Shown: positions 1 to 7,258 of the stretch, piece after piece
Position numbering within the stretch: the first letter of the stretch is position 1
How the letters are laid out: each line of letters begins with the position of its first letter
Position numbers and translations under genes: made by a program
Source: Mucilaginibacter_A sp041088075
Lineage (GTDB): Bacteria; Bacteroidota; Bacteroidia; Sphingobacteriales; Sphingobacteriaceae
Reading direction: 5' to 3'
DNA length: 64,000 nt
NCBI RefSeq assembly: GCF_041088075.1
Contig: NZ_JBGCVY010000025.1
Coordinates: 20,163-84,162 of the forward strand
The notes under the pieces: model-generated
The model's database searches: none
What the model saw: only the letters and a program-made list of their open reading frames with translations
What the model was told of the DNA's origin: nothing

Positions 1-572
1 TTAAACCGGAAGAAGTATTTAATTTAGGGATTGCAAATTTAGCTGTACAAGATATTCAATACGCAAAAGAGAAAGACCTAAAAATCAAATTAGTACCGTT
101 TGCAAAAAAGCTGAACGACAAGCAAGTTTGTATGTATGTTTTACCCCGTTTTATCAACCGTAACGAATTGCTTTACAACGTAGATTATGAATACAACGGC
201 GTGATTGTCCAGGCTGCTTTTGCCGATCAGCAGTTTTTTTATGGCAAAGGTGCAGGCGGCCATCCAACCGGTTCGGCCGTTTTATCAGACATTACCGCTT
301 TGCGTTACGATTACCATTACGAATACAAAAAAGCCGCCGAAACCGACCATTTACAGTTTACAAACGATGTGGAACTGACCGTTTATTTACGGTATAACCA
401 GGAGGAATTGGTTGATGCTTTGCAGTTTGAACATGTTGCAGAACGCTTCTATTCGGAAAGTTTTAAATTTATTACAGGAAAAATAAAATTAATAAATCTG
501 ATCGCTCAAGAACACCGTATATCAGCAGACAAAGCTTTTATAGCAGTAACCAACCCGGTCTCGCCGCGGTAG
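1..572 (+). CDS. hom: Homoserine dehydrogenase, C-terminal part (5' end outside window)
   Basis: The frame is open from position 3 to the TAG at 570-572, about 189 residues. Homoserine dehydrogenase reduces aspartate semialdehyde to homoserine for threonine and methionine synthesis. The fragment contains the family segment GKGAGGHPTGSAVLSDI, which lies in the C-terminal half of the catalytic region, preceded by VDYEYNGVIVQAAFADQQFF. The last ~80 residues (DYHYEYKKA... onward) follow the short tail seen in Bacteroidota enzymes. The N-terminal NAD-binding domain, and any fused aspartate kinase, would lie upstream of the window and cannot be judged. A good terminator hairpin follows at 632-664. 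Family assignment is firm; whether it is monofunctional is not known. Confidence 0.88.
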   Translation, partial: KPEEVFNLGIANLAVQDIQYAKEKDLKIKLVPFAKKLNDKQVCMYVLPRFINRNELLYNVDYEYNGVIVQAAFADQQFFYGKGAGGHPTGSAVLSDITALRYDYHYEYKKAAETDHLQFTNDVELTVYLRYNQEELVDALQFEHVAERFYSESFKFITGKIKLINLIAQEHRISADKAFIAVTNPVSPR

Positions 573-631
573 GTTTTGCTTAAAAGCACCGATAAAAGTT
601 TTGTAGTAGATTTCTTTTATCTTATTTGTTA

Positions 632-664
632 AAGGGGGCTCCTGGTCAGAGCCCTCTTTTTTTT
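632..664 (+). terminator. Rho-independent terminator after hom
   Basis: AGGGGGCTC, a 7-base loop and GAGCCCTCT form a nine-pair stem with one mismatch, followed by a run of eight or more T. It lies 60 bases after the hom stop codon. Confidence 0.8.
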
Positions 665-681
665 ATGTGGCCAAGTTCAGG

Positions 682-830
682 GCCTGTTTAAATCTCTACC
701 ATAAAAATTTATAATGCTTCTTTTATGCCTGTAAATTTTGTGCTTGATATTGCTATCTTTAGGTACAAAAAACACAAAACAACATTGATTTTTGTGTGGT
801 AAAAGAAGCATCAGCAACAGTTTGAACAAA
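682..830. repeat. Palindromic repeat element, about 150 bp (family member)
   Basis: The left end reads GCCTGTTTAAAT (682). The inner arms are ATGCTTCTTTTA (714-725) and TAAAAGAAGCAT (800-811), each flanked by AT-rich sequence that is itself inverted (TGTAAATTTTGTG against TGATTTTTGTGTGG). The right end, AACAGTTTGAACAAAC, is a decayed copy of the terminal repeat. Same family as 8522-8678, 13354-13509, 18568-18727, 24510-24656 and 57584-57742. It fills most of the hom - GT87 spacer; no gene is visible there. Confidence 0.85.
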
Positions 831-885
831 CATTATACACGTACTCAGCTCCTTTTTTAGCTATTCTATTATTCAACAAATTTTA

Positions 886-893
886 TATGTTTG
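886..893 (+). promoter_or_regulatory. Putative Bacteroidota -7 promoter element
   Basis: TATGTTTG matches the Bacteroidota consensus TAnnTTTG and lies 26 bases before the ATG of the glycosyltransferase operon. No clear -33 TTG is visible, so the call is tentative. Confidence 0.4.
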
Positions 894-918
894 CAAGCTG
901 TCAAAACCTTTCGAAACC

Positions 919-2091
919 ATGTCTTCTGCCTTAAACTTCCTTACTAAAAAAAGCACGGCACTTTTTTTATGGTTTGGTTTAAGTTTTTTTGTGGCTATCA
1001 AACAGGCTTTCGGCCATCTTCACAACAACTACCTCATCTACAAGTTCACCTTTTTCAACCTCGTCCATCAGCATAATTTATACCTTCCACAACCCGAGCA
1101 TTTTTTGGATGTAAACCATTATGGGCCCGTGTTTGCTTTGTTTATAGCACCATTTGTCTGGCTTCCAGATTCGTTGGCCGTTGCGTTGTGGATCATGTTT
1201 AATGCTTGGGTTTTATATCAAGCTATTACTCACCTTCCCATCGCTAACCATTACAAAACCATTGTGTTATTGCTTTGCGCACACGAGTTGATGACTGCTT
1301 CTTTTAGCGACCAGTTTAACCCTTGCATGGCTGCTATCATTTTGGGCAGTTTTATTTTGATCCGTGAAAAAAAAGATTTTTGGGCGGCTTGCTTGATTAT
1401 TTTAGGCACTTTTATTAAACTGTATGGCATTGTCGGTTTGGCGTTTTTCTTTTTTTCGGATCAAAAAATCAAACTCATTTTAAGTTTACTATTTTGGTCG
1501 GTAGTTTTCTTTGTTCTGCCGATGGCGATATCTTCTCCTGCTTTTGTCATTCAAACTTATCAGGATTGGAAAAACGTGCTGATTGAAAAAGATGCTCAAA
1601 ACGCAGCATCCGTTATGCAGGATATTTCTGTTATCGGCATGGTTCGGCGCATTTTTATGCTGCCAAAAATTTCTGATCTTGTTGTCTTACTTCCGGCCTT
1701 GGCACTTTTTGGCTCTTCTTACCTGTTCATCAAAAAATACCAAAACCTCTCTTACCAATTGCTTATTTTGAGTTCGACACTGCTGTTTACCGTTCTTTTC
1801 AGTTCCGGTTCCGAGTCGCCGACTTATATCATTGCTTTTGTTGGGGTTGCCATTTGGTTTGTCAACTTGCCAAAACCTGTAACTAAACTTCAAATTGCTT
1901 TGCTGGTTTTTGCGTTTATTTTAACCAGCCTTTCGCCATCTGATATTTTTCCTAAGTTCATCCAAACCCAATATATAGTAAAATATTCGTTAAAAGCATT
2001 GCCATGTTTCCTGGTTTGGTTGTATGTGATTTATGAAACCTGGACAAGAAGTGCAGTTGCCGAAACCCAAAAAGTGGAATTAGCCGTATGA
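919..2091 (+). CDS. GT87-type integral membrane glycosyltransferase
   Basis: 390 residues, strongly hydrophobic, with about nine to ten predicted membrane segments. The pattern (HYGPVFALFIAPFVWLP around residue 68, then GTFIKLYGIVGLAFFF around 158) matches the GT87/DUF2029 family. Those enzymes add mannose or other sugars from a polyprenyl-phosphate donor on the outer face of the inner membrane. The ATG at 919 is the first in frame. Its stop overlaps the next start by 4 bases (ATGA), and the following genes encode a polyprenyl-phosphate glycosyltransferase and a deacetylase. I infer a small glycan or glycolipid modification operon in which the GT2 protein makes the lipid-linked sugar and this protein uses it. 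Substrate unknown. Confidence 0.75.
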   Translation: MSSALNFLTKKSTALFLWFGLSFFVAIKQAFGHLHNNYLIYKFTFFNLVHQHNLYLPQPEHFLDVNHYGPVFALFIAPFVWLPDSLAVALWIMFNAWVLYQAITHLPIANHYKTIVLLLCAHELMTASFSDQFNPCMAAIILGSFILIREKKDFWAACLIILGTFIKLYGIVGLAFFFFSDQKIKLILSLLFWSVVFFVLPMAISSPAFVIQTYQDWKNVLIEKDAQNAASVMQDISVIGMVRRIFMLPKISDLVVLLPALALFGSSYLFIKKYQNLSYQLLILSSTLLFTVLFSSGSESPTYIIAFVGVAIWFVNLPKPVTKLQIALLVFAFILTSLSPSDIFPKFIQTQYIVKYSLKALPCFLVWLYVIYETWTRSAVAETQKVELAV

Positions 2092-3041
2092 AAAAGTTAG
2101 TTTCCATCGTAGTTCCATCGTTTAATGAAGAAGGCAATGTGGAAACGCTTGCTTCAAAATTGATTGCTGTTTTTGCAGGCCTGCCTTATCAATTTGAAGT
2201 TATTTTTGTTGACGATGGCAGTTCTGACCATACTTTGGATAAACTAAAAACGCTTTCAACTACCGGAAATAACTTTTTTTACTTGGAACTTTCCCGCAAT
2301 TTCGGCCACCAAAATGCTTTAAAAGCCGGTTACGACCATGCCAGTGGCGATTGCATTATTTGCATGGACAGCGATTTGCAGCATCCGCCCGAACTCATCC
2401 CGCAATTTTTGCAGAAATGGGAAGAAGGCTACGATATTGTTTATACCACACGCGAATATGCCGATGAAGCTACTTTTTTTAAGCGTAAAACATCGGATAT
2501 TTATTACCGCATCATCAATTCGTTATCCGATACAAAGCTGGAAAAAGGGACGGCAGATTTTAGGCTGATTGACCGGAAAGTAGCAAATGTATTGGCGCAA
2601 CTTCCTGAAAATGGATTGTTTATGCGCGGTTTGATCCGTTGGCTTGGCTTCAGGCAATTTGCCATTAACTACGTTTGCGACCCGCGTTTTTCCGGAAAAA
2701 GCAAATACACTTTTAAACGGATGGTACGTTTTGCGGTAGAAGGTATCACTGCTTTCAGCGTTCGTCCGCTAAATATTGCTATCGGCGTGGGTTTATTTTT
2801 CGCCCTTGCCGCGGTTTTATACGTGCCTTATATTTTGATCAGTTATTTTTCCGGACATGTGGTTTCCGGCTGGGCCTCGCTCCTAGCCACCATTGTTTTT
2901 TTTGGCGGTTTGCAGTTGATGGTGATGGGCATTATTGGTTTGTATTTGGGCAAATTATTTATGCAGGCCAAGCAACGGCCAAATTATATTGTACGTTCTT
3001 CTAACCTGGTAAAAATTAACCATGATTTTATTAAGCTTTGA
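2088..3041 (+). CDS. Family 2 glycosyltransferase, DPM/ArnC-like
   Basis: 317 residues. An N-terminal GT-A fold is visible as SIVVPSFNEEGN, the nucleotide-binding VDDGSSD (Asp42-Asp43) and the metal-binding MDSDLQHPP (about residues 93-101). Two C-terminal membrane segments (about 230-252 and 262-288) place it among polyprenyl-phosphate sugar transferases (DPM1, ArnC, GtrB-like). These transfer a sugar from a nucleotide donor to undecaprenyl phosphate at the inner membrane. It overlaps the upstream GT87 gene by 4 bases and the downstream deacetylase by 20, so translational coupling is likely. The sugar is not identifiable from sequence. Confidence 0.85.
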   Translation: MKKLVSIVVPSFNEEGNVETLASKLIAVFAGLPYQFEVIFVDDGSSDHTLDKLKTLSTTGNNFFYLELSRNFGHQNALKAGYDHASGDCIICMDSDLQHPPELIPQFLQKWEEGYDIVYTTREYADEATFFKRKTSDIYYRIINSLSDTKLEKGTADFRLIDRKVANVLAQLPENGLFMRGLIRWLGFRQFAINYVCDPRFSGKSKYTFKRMVRFAVEGITAFSVRPLNIAIGVGLFFALAAVLYVPYILISYFSGHVVSGWASLLATIVFFGGLQLMVMGIIGLYLGKLFMQAKQRPNYIVRSSNLVKINHDFIKL

Positions 3042-3813
3042 TATTGAGGAGTTTGACATGCCGTTTGAGTATGGCAAAACCATTTCTTTTGCAGATCAAT
3101 TGTCCATTTCAACCGAAGGCACGAAAAAGATTTTAGCCTTGTTAAAACAGCATCAGGTAAAAGCAACCTTTTATTGTACCGCAAATTATGCCTTAAATAA
3201 GCCAGACATCATTGAAAAAATAGTTGCCGACGGACACGAAATTGCTTCCCACGGCTATTACCATTCCGATTTCAAGGTCGAACATTTAAGGCAATCAAAA
3301 GAAGCATTGGAGCAATTGACCGGACTGCAGGTCTCGGGCTACCGCATGGCGCGGATGATGCCGGTTGATGAGCAGGAAATTTTTAAAGCGGGCTATGTTT
3401 ACAATTCTTCGATCAACCCGACCTGGCTGCCCGGTAGGTACAACAATTTCAACAAACCGCGAACCTGGTTTTTTAAAGATCAGGTTTTACAGTTGCCGTC
3501 TTCAGTTACGCCGGTAGTCCGGTTTCCTTTGTTTTGGCTGACTTTTCACAACCTGCCATTAAATTTGATCCAATGGTTGTGCTATCGAACCTATAAAAAA
3601 GACGGCTATCTCAATTTGTATTTTCACCCTTGGGAATTTACCAACCTAAACCAACCCGATCGTTTTAACTTTCCCAACTATGTGGTAAAAAAAACTGGCG
3701 ATAGTTTTGTGAATAGGATCTCTAAATTTATCAATTGGGCAAAAAGCAAAAACCTAAATTTTTCAACAACAAATGATTTTCTAAAAACTAATATTATTAA
3801 AGAAGTTGTTTAA
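3022..3813 (+). CDS. Polysaccharide deacetylase (NodB domain)
   Basis: 263 residues. The NodB fold is shown by LLSFDIEEFD at the N-terminus (catalytic Asp7), VKATFYCTANYAL, and the metal-binding HEIASHGYYH (His77 and His81), followed by the YRMARMMPVDEQ segment. Carbohydrate esterase family 4 enzymes remove N-acetyl groups from amino sugars. No signal peptide is seen, so it probably acts on a lipid-linked intermediate in the cytoplasm. It overlaps the GT2 gene by 20 bases and ends the operon. The stretch 3814-4085 after it contains only repeats. Confidence 0.82.
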   Translation: MILLSFDIEEFDMPFEYGKTISFADQLSISTEGTKKILALLKQHQVKATFYCTANYALNKPDIIEKIVADGHEIASHGYYHSDFKVEHLRQSKEALEQLTGLQVSGYRMARMMPVDEQEIFKAGYVYNSSINPTWLPGRYNNFNKPRTWFFKDQVLQLPSSVTPVVRFPLFWLTFHNLPLNLIQWLCYRTYKKDGYLNLYFHPWEFTNLNQPDRFNFPNYVVKKTGDSFVNRISKFINWAKSKNLNFSTTNDFLKTNIIKEVV

Positions 3814-3856
3814 CCTTTTTGTGTTTTTAGGAATAAAAATTGTTCAGAGAAAACCA

Positions 3857-3983
3857 ATTCATCCCCCTAAACCCCTTCAAAGGGAGAAGCCTGTCGCCTA
3901 CCTTTCTAAAATTCAAAAGTTTCGAGATAAAAAGATATGCGCCATGGCCCTTTTCCCCTTTGAAGGGGGTTAGGGGGATGACA
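3857..3983. repeat. Long inverted repeat with C-rich/G-rich arms
   Basis: The left arm is ATCCCCCTAA..CCCCTTCAAAGGG (about 3860-3886); the right arm is CCCTTTGAAGGGG.TTAGGGGGAT (about 3953-3979). About 65 bases separate them. Arms of this type are common dispersed repeats in Bacteroidota genomes. It lies after the deacetylase operon and faces the convergent gene at 4086, so it could end transcription from both sides. Confidence 0.75.
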
Positions 3984-3995
3984 TTAATTTTACCC

Positions 3996-4009
3996 GGTAA
4001 AAGAAGTAT
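3996..4009 (-). repeat. Variant core copy GGTAAAAGAAGTAT
   Basis: One base from the main 12-base core (TAAAAGAAGTAT). It sits just after the inverted repeat and before the 3' end of the convergent gene at 4086. Confidence 0.7.
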
Positions 4010-4085
4010 CCGGAAATAAGTTTAAACAACTCCAAATAGTTTATTACTGTTTTACAACTTATAGTATTGGTAATAAACCTAAATC

Positions 4086-4823
4086 TTATTTATCCTTCCC
4101 ATTCAGTGCTTTTCTGATTTTTTTGAGCATCGCTTCTACGATCAGTAAATCTTCTTCGTCATCAATTGTAACCTTGGTATTTATTCCCGGCCCGGCAATT
4201 TCAAATTCAAAACCCACCAAATTTAGGCCGGTAAAAGAAGCATCCTTATTTAATGCTTCTGTTTTTTGCTGAACGAATTGTTCCTCAACTGCTTTGTTTT
4301 CAGTCTTTTCTGTTTCAAAAATATTTTGGATTATTGGATCCTCTGATTGTTCGTGTTCTAAACTTAACACCGTTGATCCGTTTAATAATCCATACGTTTT
4401 TAAACCATCTACAAAATAGCCTGCAATACGGCCAGCCGTACTTTCTTCCACGCCAAATTCCCGGATCAATATTTTGTCGAGCATTTCTGTCGGTAGTTCT
4501 TTGCCTTTAAACCTTTCGTACAACAAAGAAAAAATTTGCGGCGATAAAAAAGCCTTTCTAAGCAGATCCAACCTTTCGCTGTTGGTATAAGAATGTTTGA
4601 TTAGTTTATATTCTTCCGTAGTAGTAATTAAACCTTTTTCAAAATTGGTTAGTTTAAATTTTTGTGCCGAAGAAATAATCACCATAAAACCGCCGCTTAC
4701 TTTGCGTTGCATCTTTTGTGCAGCATTTTCTACGGTACAACTTCCGCCCAAAGCATTAACAGCATCGGCCAGGGCATACGATTTTTGAAAAGAAGCTAAA
4801 GGATAGTTTAAGTTTTTTGGCAC
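4086..4823 (-). CDS. DUF5343-like protein of unknown function
   Basis: 245 residues, soluble, no signal peptide. The N-terminal ~150 residues look like a winged-helix arrangement: a helix with ALADAVNALGG, then FMVIISSAQKFKL and GLITTTEEYKL, then FLSPQIFSLLYERFKGKELP. This resembles DUF5343 proteins, which often sit in mobile or defence contexts, but the match is by eye only. The C-terminal part is acidic. It carries a core repeat copy at 4232-4243 that encodes DASFTGLN near residue 195, and the extended right flank of the repeat is conserved inside the gene. It converges with the deacetylase operon and has its own upstream region. Confidence 0.5.
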   Translation of the reverse strand: MPKNLNYPLASFQKSYALADAVNALGGSCTVENAAQKMQRKVSGGFMVIISSAQKFKLTNFEKGLITTTEEYKLIKHSYTNSERLDLLRKAFLSPQIFSLLYERFKGKELPTEMLDKILIREFGVEESTAGRIAGYFVDGLKTYGLLNGSTVLSLEHEQSEDPIIQNIFETEKTENKAVEEQFVQQKTEALNKDASFTGLNLVGFEFEIAGPGINTKVTIDDEEDLLIVEAMLKKIRKALNGKDK

Positions 4824-4930
4824 AGTTGTTTTATTTAAAGGTAAAAAAGTATTAAAAATAAAAATAGTAAAAAATCTTAAATAGTAACAAAATCAGGGCT
4901 GCTTTATTTTATGATTTTTAAAAACCTTTC

Positions 4931-4938
4931 TATCTTTA
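4931..4938 (+). promoter_or_regulatory. Possible -7 element TATCTTTA
   Basis: One base off TAnnTTTG, 24 bases before the ATG of the mini-lipoprotein at 4962. The surrounding 4824-4961 spacer is AT-rich and holds nothing else recognisable. Confidence 0.3.
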
Positions 4939-4961
4939 TATAAACACGATTGTAAAAATCC

Positions 4962-5090
4962 ATGAAAAACTTAACGCTTATACTAACAGGGCTGTCAGTG
5001 ATAATTATGTTCTCTGCGTCGGGTTGCAGCAAACAGCAATACCGGGCCAGGAGCAAAAGATATCCGCATGATGTTCCAAAAAAACAATAA
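4962..5090 (+). CDS. Small putative lipoprotein, 42 residues
   Basis: ATG at 4962, TAA at 5088-5090. An N-terminal hydrophobic stretch (LTLILTGLSVIIMFSAS) leads to a lipobox-like SASGC with Cys22, followed by a basic, polar tail rich in Lys, Arg and Gln (SKQQYRARSKR). This is the layout of a lipoprotein anchored in the inner or outer membrane. A possible promoter element lies just upstream. No relatives recognised. The lipobox and the clean start and stop favour a real gene, but the size leaves some doubt. Confidence 0.6.
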   Translation: MKNLTLILTGLSVIIMFSASGCSKQQYRARSKRYPHDVPKKQ

Positions 5091-5158
5091 TCCTATTGAT
5101 TAGGGTTGATTAAGAACAATGAACAATACGTTTGTGATTGTGTTAGCTAAAATACAAC

Positions 5159-5791
5159 ATGAACAAAAACCGGCTTGAAGCTTTTTCGGATGGCGTATTT
5201 GCCATCGTCATCACCTTGCTTATTTTAAATGTAAAAGTACCGGACGTACACATTACCAATAACGTACAGTTAAACCATATCATCTTTGCTGCCCTACCTA
5301 AATTACTAAGTTTTGGTTTTAGCTTTTTGGTAATTGGTATCTTCTGGATCGCCCATCACCGGATATTTAGTTTTGCAAAAGTAGTTGATACGCCTTTGCT
5401 TTGGCTCAATTTGGTTTACCTGATGTTTAATGCGCTGGTGCCTTTTCCGGCTTCTATTTTGGCCGATAATTTTTTTCTGCCAACAACCATTTTGATTTAT
5501 ACCGGAACTTTATTTTTGATTTCAATGATGCACTTTATTATCCTTGAATACATTATTCGGAACGAGGATGTAAAGCACGGAGCTTTGACTAAAAGTGTTT
5601 ACCGCTCTGCGGTAAGATCTGCTATTTTTAGCCCGGTTTGTTTCCTGCTTGCTGGTGCAAGTTGTTTTATCAGCGCTTACCTGAGTTTGTTTTTTATTAT
5701 TTGCGCGCTGTTTTTTTCAATTTTCATTATTGGCAAAAATAAAGTAAGCAAGAAGCTTATTGCTGTGGCCAAAGAGGAAGCCGCACCGTAA
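5159..5791 (+). CDS. TMEM175/DUF1211-family membrane channel
   Basis: 210 residues with about five or six membrane segments. The N-terminal signature EAFSDGVFAIVITLLIL (Phe9, Ser10, Asp11) is the diagnostic motif of the TMEM175 family, whose bacterial members are potassium-permeable channels. The length matches bacterial single-repeat proteins (~200 residues), which assemble as tetramers. The ATG at 5159 begins the motif-bearing helix directly. It stands alone, convergent with the E2 gene at 5827; the 35-base spacer holds a core repeat copy. Confidence 0.8.
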   Translation: MNKNRLEAFSDGVFAIVITLLILNVKVPDVHITNNVQLNHIIFAALPKLLSFGFSFLVIGIFWIAHHRIFSFAKVVDTPLLWLNLVYLMFNALVPFPASILADNFFLPTTILIYTGTLFLISMMHFIILEYIIRNEDVKHGALTKSVYRSAVRSAIFSPVCFLLAGASCFISAYLSLFFIICALFFSIFIIGKNKVSKKLIAVAKEEAAP

Positions 5792-5813
5792 TCAGCAATA
5801 CTAATTTTATGCC

Positions 5814-5827
5814 GGTAAAAGAAGCAT
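5814..5827 (-). repeat. Core copy GGTAAAAGAAGCAT at a stop codon
   Basis: Exact core 5816-5827. On the minus strand it reads TAATGCTTCTTTTACCGG, so its first bases overlap the TAA stop of the E2 gene. AATTTTATGCC on its other side is the usual AT-rich flank. Confidence 0.9.
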
Positions 5828-7221
5828 TAGATTTCCCGCCTCGAATCCCAGTTTTCTAACTCATCAGAAACTTTTTTCAGGAACATCCCGCCCAACGAGC
5901 CATCAACAATCCGGTGATCGTAAGAAAGCGACAGGTACATCAAATGCCGGATGGCTATCATATCGCCGGTTTCGGTTTCGATAACGGCCGGTTTTTTCCT
6001 GATCACGCCAATTGCCAAAATAGCAACCTGCGGCTGGTTTATGATCGGCGTGCCCATAATGTTGCCGAAAGAACCGATATTGGTGATGGTAAAAGTGCCG
6101 TCTTTTACTTCTTCGGGTTTCAATTTGTTGTTACGGGCACGAACAGCTAAATCGTTTACCGATTTCGTTAAGCCTAATAAATTTAATTGGTCCGCGTTTT
6201 TGATCACCGGAACAATTAGGTTTCCGTTTGGCAAAGCCGTGGCCATGCCGATGTTGATATTTTTCTTTTTGATGATTTGTGTTCCGTTCAGCGAAACGTT
6301 TACCATCGGCATAGCCTTTAACGCTTTGGCAACGGCTTCCACAAAAATTGGGGTGAACGTTATTTTTTCGCCTTCCCGTTTTTCAAAAGTAAGTTTATGT
6401 TTCTCGCGCCAAAGCACTAAATTGGTTACATCGGTTTCGATGAAAGAAGTTACATGCGCCGCAATTTCCTTGCTGCTCGTCATATGTTCGGCAATCATTT
6501 TGCGCATCCGGTCCATTTCGATGACCTCATCTCCGGCAGAAACCGTGGCAGCAACACGTGGACTTGGTTTGCTTTCCGGTTGCAATGCTTCTTTTACCGG
6601 TGTTTTTTCGGTAGCCGTTTCGGTTGGTTTTGGTGGATTTGATGTATGTGCCGAAGATTTTTTGTTTTGGAGATAAAGCAGCAAATCATCTTTGGTCAAC
6701 CGGCCTTCGGCCCCGGTTCCCGAAATCTGGTCGAGTTCTTCCTGCTTGATATTTTCCTGCGCAGCAATGCTTCTTACCAAAGGAGAATAAAAACGGATAC
6801 TGTCTTTTACAGGGCTTGGCACCGTTGGTTTTGGTTGCAAAAGTTCCAGGCCCGGGAGGTTTTCAGGCAATGCTTCTTTTACCGGTACTTTTTCTTCGGA
6901 TGCTTCTTTTACCAGTACTTTTTCAGGCTGAATGGGTTGTGCTGCAACCGGTTTTGGCGTTTCTGCTTGTTGCCCGTCAGGTTCGGTTTCAATCGTTGCG
7001 ATCACGGTGCCAACCTGCGCTACTTCGTCTTCTTTAAATAATTGCGCTACCAACTTGCCTTTTACCGGCGAAGCAACGTCCGAATCTACTTTATCGGTTG
7101 CAATTTCAACCACCGCATCTTCGGCTTCAACCATTTCGCCGGGTGCTTTCAGCCATTTTATGACGGTGGCTTCGGCAACACTTTCGCCCATTTTAGGCAG
7201 TAACAATTCGTATAGCGCCAT
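5827..7221 (-). CDS. 2-oxo acid dehydrogenase E2 (dihydrolipoamide acyltransferase)
   Basis: 464 residues. Lipoyl domain (residues 1-80) with the lipoylated lysine in EIATDKVDSDV (Lys44); a flexible linker; a peripheral-subunit-binding domain (about 140-180: RFYSPLVRSIAAQENI, GTGAEGRLTKDDLL); a second linker; and the CoA-dependent acyltransferase domain ending in SYDHRIVDGSLGG with the catalytic His. It transfers acyl groups within a pyruvate, 2-oxoglutarate or branched-chain complex; which one cannot be told from this gene alone, and no E1 or E3 gene is adjacent. Oddity: the two linkers carry three exact copies of the core repeat (6585, 6870, 6900), each encoding VKEA. Start fits the canonical LLPKMGESV N-terminus. 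Confidence 0.88.
   Translation of the reverse strand: MALYELLLPKMGESVAEATVIKWLKAPGEMVEAEDAVVEIATDKVDSDVASPVKGKLVAQLFKEDEVAQVGTVIATIETEPDGQQAETPKPVAAQPIQPEKVLVKEASEEKVPVKEALPENLPGLELLQPKPTVPSPVKDSIRFYSPLVRSIAAQENIKQEELDQISGTGAEGRLTKDDLLLYLQNKKSSAHTSNPPKPTETATEKTPVKEALQPESKPSPRVAATVSAGDEVIEMDRMRKMIAEHMTSSKEIAAHVTSFIETDVTNLVLWREKHKLTFEKREGEKITFTPIFVEAVAKALKAMPMVNVSLNGTQIIKKKNINIGMATALPNGNLIVPVIKNADQLNLLGLTKSVNDLAVRARNNKLKPEEVKDGTFTITNIGSFGNIMGTPIINQPQVAILAIGVIRKKPAVIETETGDMIAIRHLMYLSLSYDHRIVDGSLGGMFLKKVSDELENWDSRREI
6585..6913 (+). repeat. Three core copies inside the E2 linkers
   Basis: Exact ATGCTTCTTTTA at 6585, 6870 and 6900. The last two are 30 bases apart. On the coding strand each is read GTA-AAA-GAA-GCA (VKEA). 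The copy at 6870 is followed by CCGGTACTTTTT, as is the unrelated signal-peptide copy at 18021. Confidence 0.9.
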
Positions 7222-7258
7222 TATTTTTCAGTGATCCAAAAGTACAATTTATTACGGA

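Noticed and set aside
1282..1320. CTGCTTCTTTTAGCG in the GT87 gene as a core copy
   Set aside because: Two mismatches and no flank; kept out of the count although it may be a decayed copy.
5951..6676. A 241-codon open frame antisense to the E2 gene
   Set aside because: The minus strand carries a complete, well-conserved enzyme; the antisense frame has no family pattern.
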